A DNA stretch of 64,000 nt from Liquidambar formosana (lineage: Eukaryota > Streptophyta > Magnoliopsida > Saxifragales > Altingiaceae), in the NCBI GenBank assembly GCA_039720395.1, contig CM077821.1, positions 45,051,888-45,115,887 of the forward strand. The letters run 5' to 3'. This document shows positions 14,605 through 33,835 of this stretch, in pieces; within the stretch, counting starts at the first letter, position 1, and each line of letters opens with the position of its first letter. The translations under genes were made by a program, and so were the position numbers. The notes under the pieces are model-generated. The model ran no database searches. It worked only from the letters and a program-made list of their open reading frames with translations, and was not told the DNA's origin.

Positions 14605-15824
14605 CAGGGGCGGTCCTGAGTTTTTTGGGGTCTTAAGCGAACTCTTAAAATGGGGCTCTCTATACATATTCATACGCACAACAAAATTTATATCCAACAA
14701 TTTTTTTTCCTAATACACAAAATTTGCCTAAATATATGAGTACTAAAATTTGCTTATATAAATTAAGGTCAAAAAATAAATCCTTATAAGAACTATAACT
14801 AAATAAAATCTTATCTTCTTCTTTTATAATTTAGAAAAAATCACATATACAAGAAGAAGAAGAAAAAAAACAAAACAAAACAAAATTTAAAGCTATAATA
14901 CCAAAAAGAAATGAACCAACTATAGCAAAGTATCACTTAAATATTACTCTTCTTACATTTTTAGCTGCAAAATCACTTATTAAGTTAGCATAATCAAGCT
15001 TTTTTACTATATCACGTTTGATAGATAATATAGATAATCCGGTCAATCTTTCCTGTGACATAGTGGAACAAAGGCAAGATTTAATCAACTTTTACTTTGA
15101 AAAACTTATTTTTGCAAATGCAACTGTGATTGGTATGACAAATAATATTCTATAAGCAATTCAAGCATTTGGGAAACAATTATCCATTTTTTTTCAAATA
15201 ATTTAGTACTTCAATTGGTTTTTTTAGATCTGTTGGTAAAACTTCTTCCATGACCTTTAATTCTAAAAATAAATCTCCCCCAAATAATATCAGAGTGCCC
15301 CTTATGTGTATATATTAATATATATGTTATATATATATATATATAGAGGAAAGAAAAAGTGAAAAAATTAATTAATTAAAGAGAGAATGGTTTAGATGTT
15401 TGGTGTACCTGACTTCTTTGTCTGAGAAGTAATCAAATATTTTTAATTTTCCAAATAAAATTTTGATCTAATTTGATTAGGATGGAGGCTTGAGGCAAAT
15501 TGATAGAGACGTTAGATTTGATCTGATTTTGGGTTAAATGGTTTTTTTTTAATATTTTTTATATTTTTTTTATAGGTTTTGGGCTTGAGTTGAGTAAATT
15601 ATTTGGACATTTGGGTTATTATACATAGACTTGGGTTAGAAACTCAGGAATTATTTGAGGCCCTTAAACTGGATTATGGCCTTTTCTCATCTAGTTATCA
15701 ATTTTTTTTTTCTTTTTTTAAGACTTATTACAAAGGGAACAAATAAGTTGGGGCCCTTATTTTTCGTCAAAATTTTGGGGCCTTGGGCGACTACCTGAGT
15801 GGCCCGACCTCAGGGCCGGCCTTG
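14605..15824 (-). mobile_element. hAT-like element in SDR-A2 intron 3 with transposase remnant
   Basis: Absent from B2 intron 3. Ends are inverted: CAGGGGCGGTCCTGAG on the left, and CAAGGCCGGCCCTGAG when the right end is read on the other strand. The flanks ctctagct (left) and gtctagct (right, two bases beyond the end) look like an imperfect 8-bp target duplication, as hAT elements make. On the minus strand at 15088-14943 an open stretch reads IKSCLCSTMSQERLTGLSIL then SIKRDIVKKLDYANLISDFA, the C-terminal dimerisation region of TTF/ZMYM-type hAT transposases; a stop precedes it. The 1.2 kb element is an internally deleted, non-autonomous derivative. Confidence 0.82.
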
Positions 15825-16281
15825 CAGTCTAGCTTTGAGGAAGTCATAAATTTGCACTATTTTGCCTTCTTTTTTCTCTTTTCTCGAGCAATGAATCAAG
15901 TCACAAAGAACTTGGCATGTGAGTGGGCAAAGGACAACATTCGCGTTAATACAGTTGCGCCATGGGTTATCAGAACATCGATGTTAGAGCCTGCAGGAGT
16001 AAAATTTCTATGCCTCAGTTTTTTCCCATATATTGCATATGAATCCATTGATTTTGTAGATAACTGCCCTTACATTAATATCTTTCTTCTTTTATATGAA
16101 CCAGAGTGAGCTGATAGATTCTCTAGCCTCTCAAACTCCTATCCACCGCGTTGGAGAGCCAAATGAGGTTTCATCACTGACGGCATTCCTCTGCTTCCCT
16201 GCTGCATCATATATTACTAGGCAGGTTATTTGTGTCGATGGTGGATTTACCGTGAATGGTTTCTATCCAAGTCAAGAGTAG

Positions 16282-17150
16282 GGAAAATAAAGAAAAATAA
16301 ATAAAGGTTCAAACTTCATGCTTATACTCCAAGGTGGTCAAGAGCTCCATATATTTGGAACCTATCTTATTGAGTTACAGTTCAATAGTTTAATAGAGAA
16401 ATCAAGTTTGTCTGATGCTATTATTGTACTAAGTTGTTGTGTATAAAGCTACTCTGTTTATGAAACTACTATGTATCTATAAATGAACAAGACCTATACA
16501 ATTGTAGAAAGGGAATATCATATTTTTGTTCTCCAGCATTTAGTCTCTCAAATATTTACTCCACGCTCCAATAATTCTACTCCAAAGTTACCCAACCCCC
16601 CCATCATTAGGTCACGGCATTTCACGCACATCAAGGGGGGCCCAGCCTTGTCCCACCAAGTGAGTTTGTTTGAGGACAAAAAGTTCATAAAACTGAAAGA
16701 GGACAACTAGGATTAAAAAGCCTCCATGCTGTCAGAATCACATGAAATTTGGTAGTCTAAATAGAAATGGCGAGATCGGTCTTCAAGACAAAAAGGTCGC
16801 TAAACTAAACTAGAGTTGTTGTTTGTATTATTTTCCCTTTCAGTTGCTGGATTATGTGGTTGAACAGCAACAGACTCATTTTTATGGGCAAATCCTAAAA
16901 TTTCCCCATCCATCTTTGGATATCGTTTGGGCTGGTGCTGCTTAGTTCTATGTCATAAATGGGCTGCCTCAAACCACCTTGTTGCATGGAACCCCTGGTT
17001 GGTTGGGCCAAAGCTCAATTTGGACCGCTCAGTTATTGGGAAATCCTGTATCATACATCCCTAATGGCATTCCACGTTGACGTAAGATTATGCTGAAATT
17101 ATGAATAATCTGAATTTTCTAAATTTTCTAGAATGTCAACCTTTTTCGAG
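16282..17150. other. SDR-A2 3' flank and spacer
   Basis: The 3' untranslated region and spacer shared with B2 (49130 onward). In copy B this region is split by a hAT-like element at the point corresponding to about 16709. No gene recognised. Confidence 0.5.
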
Positions 17151-17159
17151 ATTAGTTTT

Positions 17160-17325
17160 CGGTTGTCTCAAGAGCACCTAATCTTCCACTGTACCAGAAA
17201 GTGATTTGTCTAAAAACAGAACCATTAAAGATAATTTTTTGACTTATGAACCTCCTGTCTCCTATCTTTGTTGAACGGCCAAAAAACGAACTCATACACG
17301 CTGGCTGCTTTGGTTGATATATCTT
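17160..17325 (+). promoter_or_regulatory. Orphan SDR promoter module without a gene
   Basis: Very close to the block just upstream of SDR-A3 (18739-18905): gtctcaagagcacctaatcttccact, aaacagaaccatta, cctcctgtctcc, gctggctgctttggt and a TATA-like tgatatatc. Instead of a start codon it is followed by (TTC)n and a T-run that begins a retroelement fragment. Conserved in copy B at 52460-52620. Confidence 0.55.
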
Positions 17326-17356
17326 CTTCTTCTTCTTCTTCTTCTTCTTCTTCTTC
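17322..17356. repeat. (TTC)n microsatellite
   Basis: About eleven TTC units directly before a T-run. Copy B has a similar tract at 52620-52650. Confidence 0.8.
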
Positions 17357-17960
17357 ATTTTTTTTTTTTTTTTTTTTTTGGGTAATAAAAAATTTTTATT
17401 AATAGAAAGAAAATAAAATAAAGAAAAAAGGCAATAAAGGAAAGGATAGGTCTGGGTTTGGGTTTGGTGACTTCTAAAATGTCACATTCCAGCTGACAAG
17501 TAAGATATAAAATCAAAACCTCTAACGATCAAGCACAAAATCCTCATACTTAGAGTTTTTTAAAGAATTCTTGTCTCGAAAATGATAAGGCACATTGGAC
17601 GTGTCTTTCTTGACTTGTTGTTGAAGTTTTTTTTGTTGCGACTTTGATAAAACAAGAATAAAGGAGTCTTCAGTAGTCCTTTTCTCTTTCACCTCCTTAA
17701 TGACTAAATTGATTTGATCAAGAACAAAAAAAGAAAAATTCCCTTCATTAGAAGTAGCAGCAGCTTGATGAGGAGCAATAGGTTACCCTTGATCCTAAGC
17801 CGAATTTGCTACCCCACTCTAACCATTATGTCCATCTACGCAAGGCACAATAGCAGAATTTGCAGTAACACAGTTCACGCAATTAGCACCCTTGTCTGGA
17901 TCACTTCATAGGACTGCCTCAGCAGCAATAGGTTGCCCTTGAACTGCTGAATCTAAGGAG
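17357..17960 (-). mobile_element. Probable 5'-truncated non-LTR element fragment
   Basis: The plus strand begins with a T-run then gggtaataaaaaatttttatta, the mirror of a 3' end with A tail on the minus strand, as in the full-length LINE. Reading the minus strand, broken frames give FVLDQINLVIKEVKEKRTTE and SKSQQKKLQQQVKKD, a lysine-rich stretch of the kind found in plant retroelement ORF1 proteins. Stops interrupt it. Also present in copy B (52653-53240). The family assignment is tentative. Confidence 0.35.
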
Positions 17961-18738
17961 GAAGATTCCCACCAGCCAGACCTTCTTCTTCAAGGAGGAG
18001 GAATCATGTTAAAGGGAATCATAAAAATACCTGATGAAAAAACCAAAGAGGTGTTAGAGAACTTTATCCACAACAGAATTGAAATTAAGAATCAAAAGAC
18101 GCATTAAAATGCCAAATCCACAAGCATTAATTAGTTTTGAAGACGCATTAAAATGCCAAATCCAGATATAAAAAACCTCTATCTACAAACGGACAAATCC
18201 AAATAAAGTGGCATAAAATCAAACACCTAAGCTACATCCCTTAACATCTACACATACCATCTGAAGTACTAGCAATAAGCCTTCGATCAAAACTAAACAA
18301 CCAGACTCATGTTTACGTGAAATATCCCTTCACTTGCTGCCATCTGTGGTTGAAACGGCAACATACTCGTGTTCACGGGCAAATCCTAAAATTCTCACCC
18401 CGCCCCCCACCCAAAAAAAAAACTTCATTAGAGATTGTTGGGCCATGCCACTGAGTTCTATGCCATCAATTGGTTATGGGCTGCCTCAAAGGCTCAAACC
18501 ACCTTGAAGAACCGATGTATCCTTGTTGGATGGAACCCCTGGTTGGTTGGGCCGAAGCTGAATTCAGACGGCCCGGCATTGGGAAATCCTGCATTTAGTC
18601 TTCAGCGGTCCCAAGAGCACCCAATCCTTCCAGGGTTTCACAAAGTGACTATATGATTAATAAAAATCAACTTTTTCTGTCTTATGAGCCTTATCCTATC
18701 TTGGGGCCAAACAACAAAGTCACACATGCCGGCTACTT
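17940..18738. repeat. Dispersed intergenic repeat, copy 1 (recombination partner)
   Basis: About 750 bp closely related in the same orientation to 23085-23880: aggaggaagattcccaccagcc, aagacgcattaaaatgcc twice, gttgggccatgccactgagt, then an A5-type SDR promoter block ending about 18738. At 18738/18739 it joins abruptly to the A3-type promoter. The two copies flank the A3+A4 segment that copy B lacks. Confidence 0.75.
18596..18738 (+). promoter_or_regulatory. A5-type SDR promoter fragment stacked on the A3 promoter
   Basis: tagtcttcagcggtcccaag to ccggctacttcgg matches the block upstream of SDR-A5 (23740-23880). It has no start codon of its own and is followed directly by the A3-type block. 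A3 therefore has two promoter modules in series. Confidence 0.55.
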
Positions 18739-18952
18739 CGGTTGTCTCAAGAGCACCTAATCTTCCACTGTACCAGAAAGTGATTTGTCCAAAAGCAGAA
18801 CCATTATAGATAATTTTTTGTCTTGTGACTTTATGAGCCTCCTGTCTCCTATTTTTGTTGAACGGCCAAAAAACGAAGTCACACACGCCGGCTGCTTTGG
18901 TTTATATCTCTTACTTCAATAGAGGGTCTACGAATTTTGGGCAAAGATAAAC

Positions 18953-20265
<1,313 letters not shown>

Positions 20266-21050
20266 GGAAAAGAAAGAATCAAACTAAACCTTTAAAGTCT
20301 ACCACTTATACTTCAAAGGTGGTCAAGGGTGAAGGGCTCTATAAATTTGGAACCTATATAAATAAGCTCTCAGTTTATAAAGAAACGAATTAGTTTCTTT
20401 AATGTTTGTTGTTGTTGTTGCTGTTGCCGGTGGTCTATGCAGATTAGCAACAAATATCACTTTTTGTTTTTGGTAATGATCAATGTACTCCAACTTCAAC
20501 CTCATCACTTGTATTCAATTATATATGTGTGTGTATATATATATATATATATATAGAAAGGGGGTAAAAAACCCAAGAGAGCTAAAATAATAATAATAAT
20601 AAGGACCGAATCTGTGATTAGTATATATATATATATATATATAAATTGAGGGAGGTCGACTCCAAATTAATCCCCCAGCTCCATGTGATTCAGCCCATAA
20701 TATGTTCAAGTGCACATGCCGTCCATGTTTGAAAGATTTGCACTAAAAAGAATCTTTGGTCAGTGAGCATGTGGAAGCAAAGTTAAAAAAGGGGAGGCAA
20801 ATTTAGTGGCAGTATTATTTTGTGAAGGTTGTTCGTTTAGTAGTCATATCCATGAGTCAGCATGAATGAGACCCCCCTGACTCCATAGGGCTGCTGCTGG
20901 CTCTGATTTTCAAAATCTCTTGACATTGAAGCCAAAAAAAAAATATATATAAAATAAATAAAAAGGGCGTTGCACAATTGAAACTACTTGATACAAATTT
21001 TAACCTTTGGCACTCTAGCAACTAAAAAATGAATTTGTCTTTTTCAAAAC
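20266..21050. other. SDR-A3 to A4 spacer with (TA)n tracts
   Basis: Holds the A3 3' flank module, then (TA)n at about 20536-20556 and 20622-20643 and (AAT)n near 20588. No gene recognised. Confidence 0.5.
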
Positions 21051-21424
21051 AGCTCTCAGCCTTGGAGTTGTTCTAAGAGCATCAATTCTTAATAGTAGCC
21101 TCAAAAGCACCTAAACCAAAAAAATTATAAAAGCACCTGATCTTCTTGGAAACAAGAACCTGATTTGGTCCAAAAAAGGGCAACCGATACAGGTAATTAA
21201 TCTTAGTTTTTACATGTGAACGACATGTTACCAGTATTTTATTGTTATTTTATTTTTCTTGACATAATGTTTCTAGGGTTTTTTTTGGGAACAGGAGTAT
21301 ATATGTGTGTTATCAATCTTTGTTGAAGGGCAAAAACGAAGTTTCATATATAAATCGGCTGTTTTGGTCTATATTTCAGTTAATTCAATTAAGGTCTTTC
21401 AATTTTTAGCAAAGAAAATCAAAC

Positions 21425-22776
<1,352 letters not shown>

Positions 22777-23084
22777 GGAAAAGAGAGAAACAAACTAAAT
22801 CTTCAAACTCTATCTCATACTTCAAAGGTGGTCAAGAGCTCTATAAATTTGGAAGCTATATTAATATGCGTTCAGTTTATAGAGAAACCAAGTTTGTGTA
22901 ATGTTGTTGTTATTGTTTCTGTTGTTGTCGTCTATGCAGATTAGCAAAAAATATCACCTTTTTTTTTGTAATTATCAATCAACTTCAACTTTTATAGTGG
23001 AAAACATGTAGAAATTTCCATAAAGAAAGACTTCAACTTTTTGTAAAACCTTCTTCCTTGACGGCTTAATGGAAATTTGAACTG

Positions 23085-23880
23085 CCGAATCTAAGGAGGA
23101 AGAATCCCACCAGCCAGACCTTCTTCTCCAAAGTGGAGGAATCTTGTTAAAGGGAATCATAAAAATACCTGATGAAAAAACCAAAGAGCTGTTAGAGAAC
23201 TTTATCCACAACAGAATTGAAATTAAGAATCAAAAGACGCATTAAAATGCCAAATCCACAAGCATTAATTAGTTTTAAAGACGCATTAAAATGCCAAATC
23301 CAGATATAAAAAACCTCTATCTACAAACGGACAAATCCAAATACATTGGCATAAAATCAAACATCTAAGCTACAACCCTTGAACATCAACCCAACATACC
23401 ACTTGAAACACCAGCAATAAGCCTTCAATCAAAACTAAACGACCAGACTCGTGTTTACGTGAAATATCCCTTCACTTGCTGCCAGCTGTGGTTGAAACGG
23501 CAACATACTCGTGTTTATGGGCAAACCACCCCACCCCCCCCAAAAAAAAAAAAAAAAAAAAAAAAACTTCATTGGAGATTGTTGGGCCATGCCACTGAGT
23601 TCTATGCCATCAATTGGTTATGGACTGCCTCAAGGGCTCAAACCACCTTGAAGAACCAATGTATCCTTGTTGGATGGAACCCCTGGTTGGTTGGGCCAAA
23701 GCTCAATTCAGACGGCTCGGCATTGGGAAATCCTGCATTTAGTCTTCAGTGGTCCCAAGAGCACCCAATCTTCCAGGGTAGCAGAAAGTGTCTGGTTGAT
23801 TAATAAAAACCAACTTTTTCTGTCTTATGAGCCTTATCCTATCTTGGGGCCAAACGACAAAGTCACACAGGCCGGCTGCT
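23085..23880. repeat. Dispersed intergenic repeat, copy 2 (recombination partner)
   Basis: Related to 17940-18738 in direct orientation, and ends in the functional SDR-A5 promoter. Copy B (53240-54460) is a mosaic: early variants follow copy 1, later ones follow copy 2. Confidence 0.75.
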
Positions 23881-23936
23881 TCACTTTTATATATTTCTTA
23901 CTCCAATAGAGATTCATTGAAATTTCTGGTAAAAAC

Positions 23937-25512
<1,576 letters not shown>

Positions 25513-28090
25513 AGAAAACAAAAATAATAGATAAGTGACAAAATAGAACTTCATACTCTGCCTATACTTCAAGGTGATCAAGAACACTGTATACAATTGG
25601 AGCCTATCTTAGTGAGCTTTCAGCCCTTCTGGGTGTGTTTTGTTTGTTATTTATTTATTTTTGCCTTTTGCTTGGAAGCTTTCAGTTTAGTAGTTTATAG
25701 AGAAACCAAGTTTGTTTAATGTTGCTGTTGTATATGCAGCTTATCTCAGCCAAAAAATATCACTTTGTTCATTAGACAACTTCAAATTTTAGAGTGGGGA
25801 ATGGCACTTTCTATGAAGAAAACTGAATTTGTTAGCTGCTGAAATCTCCTTGCTTGACAGCTCAAGCGAAATATGAACCAGCCTAATCTAATATCAACTT
25901 CTACCGAAAATTAATATATGAATCTATCTATATATAAACATAATCTATATCTATAGTCTATACCATTGTAGAAAGTGAAAGCTATTTTTGGATTCGAGCA
26001 GTGTCTTTCAAAACTAAACTGATGCCCCAATTAATTCCCCTACTCATGAGAGAACCAGCACCCCTCCATGATTAAATGGTTAGGTAACTGCATTTCATGC
26101 ACATCTTCACGTGCCAACTTCTAGTGAATACGAATGCTAATGGTAGCTGTGAAGAATTCCCATCACCAAGATCTCCATCCCCATCAAGGGAGAATCATGT
26201 TAATGTCATTGAGTAAAAAAAATCATGATGAGAAAACGAAATAAGTGTCCAAGAACTCAATCAAGAAGGGAAATTAAGGATCAAAAGACTAGTTAAAAAG
26301 CCTCATCCACCCATTCGTGGGCTCATGGCGGGAGTCTAGGCTGCAAAAATTATAGTTACATTTCCTTGTTTAAGCAAGAAAAATAGACTCCATAGTGCAT
26401 ATACTGCAATACCTTAAATGGACTACCTCTTCCTCAACAGCTTTCTCTCAGTGAGTGACTGATTCAAGGAAAACGCTAAAATATATACTGGTTATTATTA
26501 GTAGATCATTCATTTTTTAGCTGATGGGATAATGGCAAGTTGATTAGTATCCAATAAAAAATTTAAATCTCTTGCGCCCTTTCGCTTTGAATTTAAAAAA
26601 TTGTACATGCAATGTCACCAGGTGGATGAAAAATTGAACACAGCCCATGAAAACCCAATTAAAAGAGGTTCAACCCAATTACCCTGTAGTCATCCTGAAT
26701 TCCAATTTAAACGCATCACGAATCCTGGTATGTGAACTGGGATCGGTGAATCATTCTGTTATGTGGGAAGCAATCACAATAAAGACTAAATCTCAAAGGA
26801 TCAACCACACTAATGTGAGCCCCACAGGTGGCCCTCTTGTCTCTGTTCTGAAATCCCGAATTCAGGATAGGAAGCATTGTCCATGAGTAAAAGTGCGACA
26901 AATTGAAAATAAACGAGGTATTGGATTTCGCCAAAAAAGAAAAAGAAAAAAGGTGTTTGGAAATAGGACACTTTTAAAATACCACTTTGATCCAGTAAAC
27001 CCACAGCCAAATAGCCCGACATGTGGGCTTAAGTTGAGGAAGAATCCCACTAGCTGGACCTCCATCTGCAATTCTCCATGGAGGAAGAATTATACTAACC
27101 GGATTGAGAAAAACCCAGAATGAGGCAACGAATGAAGGGTTCAAGAACTTAATCCACAAGAAAATTTTCAGATCAAAAGGCTCGTTAAATGCCCTCGCCA
27201 CCCATTTGTGGCAGAGGAGGCTAGGCTGCAAAAAGTGCAGTGGCATTTCTCCTAATTAAGCAAGAAAAATGGACTTCATCGTGCATACACTGCCAGACCT
27301 TACACACATCACCTCTCCTCCCTTAACAGCTTTATCTCACCGAGCGTTTGATAAATTGCCTCATAGAGTTCATTGCTTTGCTGTTGTTTTTCTTCGCTTG
27401 GAGAGTGCTACAAGTGCCTTCCTAGTTCATGTTGTAGTAAGATAGTGCTCAGACATTGCATCGAATATCTGCTGAAATTATGAATAATCTGAATTCTCCA
27501 AAATTTTCTGATCTGGGAGAGGTTTGGTTTGTTGGAATATTATTTGCAAAATAGTAAAATAATACGAGTCACCTCGCACAAAATAGAGTTGACCAATCCG
27601 GCTAAGAGGCGTGACAACGCTTCTTGAAGATAGTTGGAGCCTTCCATTCGTGCAAGGGATTATGGCAACTCTATCTCCAGGATTCAACTTAACTCAAACT
27701 CGGTCCTATTCCTCTACAATTTCGCAATAATCGGGAGGAACTAAATACCTTTGACCTCTTGCCAAGAGGTGCAATAAAACTTAAATTAAAACTACATATG
27801 TATACTATGTAGTAAGGAAGTCAAAAAATGAAAACTTCCAGTTAGTTCTTTAACACTTCCACACAGCTACCCTTTATATAGGAAGATAGGTGGCTTATAG
27901 TAGAAGTCAAGAATTTTCGTCATAATTACAAAGATTTTATGCTATCCAAAAAGATTTGATCTTATCCAAAACTTGACCTTATCTACAAAGATTTGATCTT
28001 ACCCAAAAGATAAAATAATAATTTAAATCATTTCCAACATGACTGGTCCAGCCAGCTTATTACAAATTTGCAACCTTATCAAGAACTCTT
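25513..28090. other. SDR-A5 to A6 spacer with diverged internal repeats
   Basis: No gene recognised in 2.6 kb. After the A5 3' flank (to about 25930), two diverged direct repeats of about 280 bp lie at 26155-26460 and 27045-27345, both with aggctgcaaaaa, aagcaagaaaaatgga and gcataca/tactgc landmarks. They are also related to the aatcatgttaa...aagtgtc...ttaatccaca stretches near 2050, 18000 and 23150, so this is an old repeat spread through the array. 27480-27780 is a further low-copy repeat. All is conserved in copy B (56089-58630). Confidence 0.5.
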
Positions 28091-28273
28091 CGTGACGTCC
28101 GAATAGCAACTGATCTTCCACTGGTCCAGAAAGTGACTTGTCTTAAAATTCAACCATTGTACGTAGATATTTTTTTGCCTTCAAAACGTGAACCTCTTGT
28201 TACCTCAGGCTCGCTGTTTTGGCTTATATTTCTTACTTCAATTGAGATCTTTGAATCATTGGCAAAGATAAAC

Positions 28274-30953
<2,680 letters not shown>

Positions 30954-31340
30954 AGAAAACAACTTTGTTAATCAGACTACTTGAAATTTTCCGTTGGGGA
31001 ATGGCATTTTCTATAAAGAAAGATAATGAAGTTGTTAGCTGCTGAGATCTGCTGCTGCTGAAAGGAAATAAAAGACTATAGCCTAATCTAATATCACCTT
31101 CTACTGAAAATTAAGGCGTGTTTATAAGATAAATATAATCTATATTTGTACTATTATAGGAAGCAAATACTACTTTTGCTTTGATCGCTCCTCTCAATTC
31201 TATGGAGACTCCAATTCAGTTTGCAATCAATCTATTATGTGAATTTGGGAAATCTTATGAATCTTTCTTACAATGTCTTCCAAAATGCTCAACTCCTTGT
31301 AATTTGCATTACCCGAAAGCATACAGGCAAATTCAACTGA

Positions 31341-32332
31341 TAGGGTGGGCACATAGTGGTTTAGAATTTTATTTTTTTACGGTTTCGTAGGTGATTAGCG
31401 GTTTTGAAAGAGAAAAATTAACCCCAACCCACCCACCCACCCACCCGTATTTGATTTCATACTTGATTAAATTATACATATGGGAGTGTTTCATTGGTGC
31501 TTCAGATTACATTGGATACATGGCAGTGAATTATAAACCTTATCTTTTACCTTATCAATTCACCATTTTATGCCCTTATTTTAGTTATTTATAAATATTT
31601 AAAAATAATAATAAAAAAAGCATAACCGTTGATTATCAAAAATCAATGGTTTAGATAAGTTACTAAACCTTAATAGCTAAAAAACTCTTGTAATGTCTCA
31701 TCCTCTTACTTAGGCACTCACTTTTCTTCATTTTCTCTTAACCTCTCTCTCTCATTCTTTCTCTCTTTCAAACTCTTTGTTTCTTACTCTAAAGTCTAAA
31801 CCCTCCATTGAATCATTGATTCACTTGATACTCTGTCGTCTTCACCTCACGGGGACGGCAGGGATCTCTCTCTTTCAAACTCTCTCTGTCTCTTATTCTA
31901 TATAATTAGGTGTAATCAAATAATCATATTGAATCAATTTTTTGCATTGTTCAATGTATCTTTTTATTTCTAAATTTATGCTTGTTTAATTTCATTTTAT
32001 TTTTTCTAAGTTAATTGTTATTTTATATGGCTTGTTTTGATCAAAACAATATATATAATAATTGAATTACTACAATTATATATGACTGAAAGTATGAAAA
32101 CCGCATTAGATCAAAATAGAATGGATAGATTTTAAAAAAAAAATAAAACAAGGCCTAACTAAAGCTTAATCCGCCAATCCACCTTCAACCCACTCATCAA
32201 TCTGATTGGTGTGTGGGTTAAAACCGTCCAATTATATGAACGAATATGGATGAAAATTTAGTTTATCCTATAAATTGTGAGCGGATTACGAGAACCCTAA
32301 ACCCAATCCAAACTCACCGGTGAGCACCCCTA
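31341..32332. mobile_element. hAT-like non-autonomous element, A-specific
   Basis: Left end TAGGGTGGGCAC, right end GTGAGCACCCCTA (read inverted, TAGGGGTGCTCAC): imperfect terminal inverted repeats of hAT type. About 1 kb, AT-rich interior, no transposase seen. Copy B lacks it; there the left flank differs for about 190 bp, so a local deletion probably removed one target duplication. No clear target duplication remains. Confidence 0.55.
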
Positions 32333-32602
32333 GTTCGGGTAGACTGTTCTATTTCATAAACTAAAAATATGGAGTATAAGATATTATGATATTAAAATGG
32401 ACTTATATACATGTGTTACTGCCTCAATGGGCCTATTCGGGTTCAATAATTGGGGTGACTGAATTTTGACAGTCGTGGCAGTTCCCTATCCGTCGATTAA
32501 AATATGTTTCAATCTGACGGAGTGACTCGTGTCATGCAAAGCATATTAGTTATAAATAATTTAAAAAAAAACATCTGATATACTCTTACTCTAGCATGGA
32601 AA

Positions 32603-33835
32603 CACGTGGAACTTTATGATTATTAAACCTAAGACTAAATTAAACTTAAAACACAGATGGTACGGTCCCACCACGTGGCAAGCAATTGGAACGATTCCAA
32701 AAGTAAGAAAAGTCCTCTTCCAGAAACTTCGAGCGAAATCGTGGTGGACAACGGATCCGGATTTGGTGTAGTAGCACCCCTTTTACTGCACCATGCAGTA
32801 ACCGTTGCGATGATAACACGTGGCTATAAAGGGGGATGGACGGCTGAGGTCCAAAACGCAGTAGAAGGCAAGTGTTTAAGGTCCAAATGTTTGAACGTCA
32901 ATTCCTGACGGGCGTTAACCCCTCTCTCTCGGCGACCAACGTTTTAGCTTACAATGGTTGTTATCGGTGACGAGCTTCGGGGTTCCGGTCATCTTCTCAG
33001 GCCATCAGCCCAACTCCGGCATCTCCAACCCTTAGATTAAACCCTTCTCTGACCATGGGAGCATCTCCGACCAGTAAATAATTTTTTCCCGGCGAGGGGC
33101 ATGAAGCATGAACAAGGTAATGTATGCGTGCACCAGATCTGGGAAAAAAAGCACAAATCTAACTGTGGCTTTGATCAAGGAAGTGGTTTGATCAAACTCC
33201 ATGGCTGATTAAACTCAGATCTGGTTCGTGACTTCTTCATCTTCCGATTTGATTTGGCCCTTTGTAACACCAAAATCCAGCCATGGAACCTCGTCATCGT
33301 CGCAGATCCTGGTGATTTCAGCAGCTTGAATCAGGTGAAGGCAAGCAGGTGATGGCGGTAGAGACAATAGTCTCCGGTGATGGAACACGGTCACCTGACG
33401 GCTGTGACAATAGAGGTTTTCTCCGGCGACAATAAAGTGATTTCATCGGCGACATCACCTACAAAGAGAGTCTTTGTTGTGAACTCTTTTGATTATGATG
33501 TTAACGCCGTCAGTCTTCCAACTTTGCTCCTTAAAACGACGACCCAATGTGCTGTTTAAAGCCTCAGCCATCCATGCCCCCTTATGGCCATGTGGCGCCA
33601 TCGCAGCGGTTACTGCATGGTGCAGTAAAAGGGGTGCTACTTCACCAAATCCGGATTCGGTGGACAACGAATCCAACATTTCAATTTTCAACCGATCATG
33701 ATCGCACCACGTGTCCTCCCGACCACGTGGAGTCCGACGTGGCATCTCTATATGCGCTTTTTTTTTTTTTCTTGTGTTTTTCACACTTTGGCACTAGCAG
33801 AGAGTTTAATCAGTAACCACTAACCAGAAATCACC
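32603..33835 (+). promoter_or_regulatory. RCC1 upstream region with G-box cluster split by a MULE (copy A)
   Basis: CACGTG palindromes at 32603-32608, 32672-32677, 33708-33713 and 33724-33729, plus a gacgtggc core and a TATA-like ctctatatg near 33750. In copy B the same four boxes sit within about 210 bp. Here the 906-bp element at 32753-33658 separates the distal pair from the proximal pair. Confidence 0.6.
32753..33658. mobile_element. Mutator-like non-autonomous element in the RCC1 upstream region
   Basis: Absent from copy B, where the flanks join cleanly. The 10-bp flank ggtggacaac occurs at 32743-32752 and 33659-33668. Terminal inverted repeats of about 50 bp run from ATCCGGATTTGGTG through TAGCACCCCTTTTACTGCACC to the CAGTAACCG region, mirrored at 33600-33658. 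The 9-10 bp target duplication and long inverted ends fit Mutator-like elements. The GC-richer interior (about 32850-33560) has no recognisable transposase and may be captured host DNA. Confidence 0.8.
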
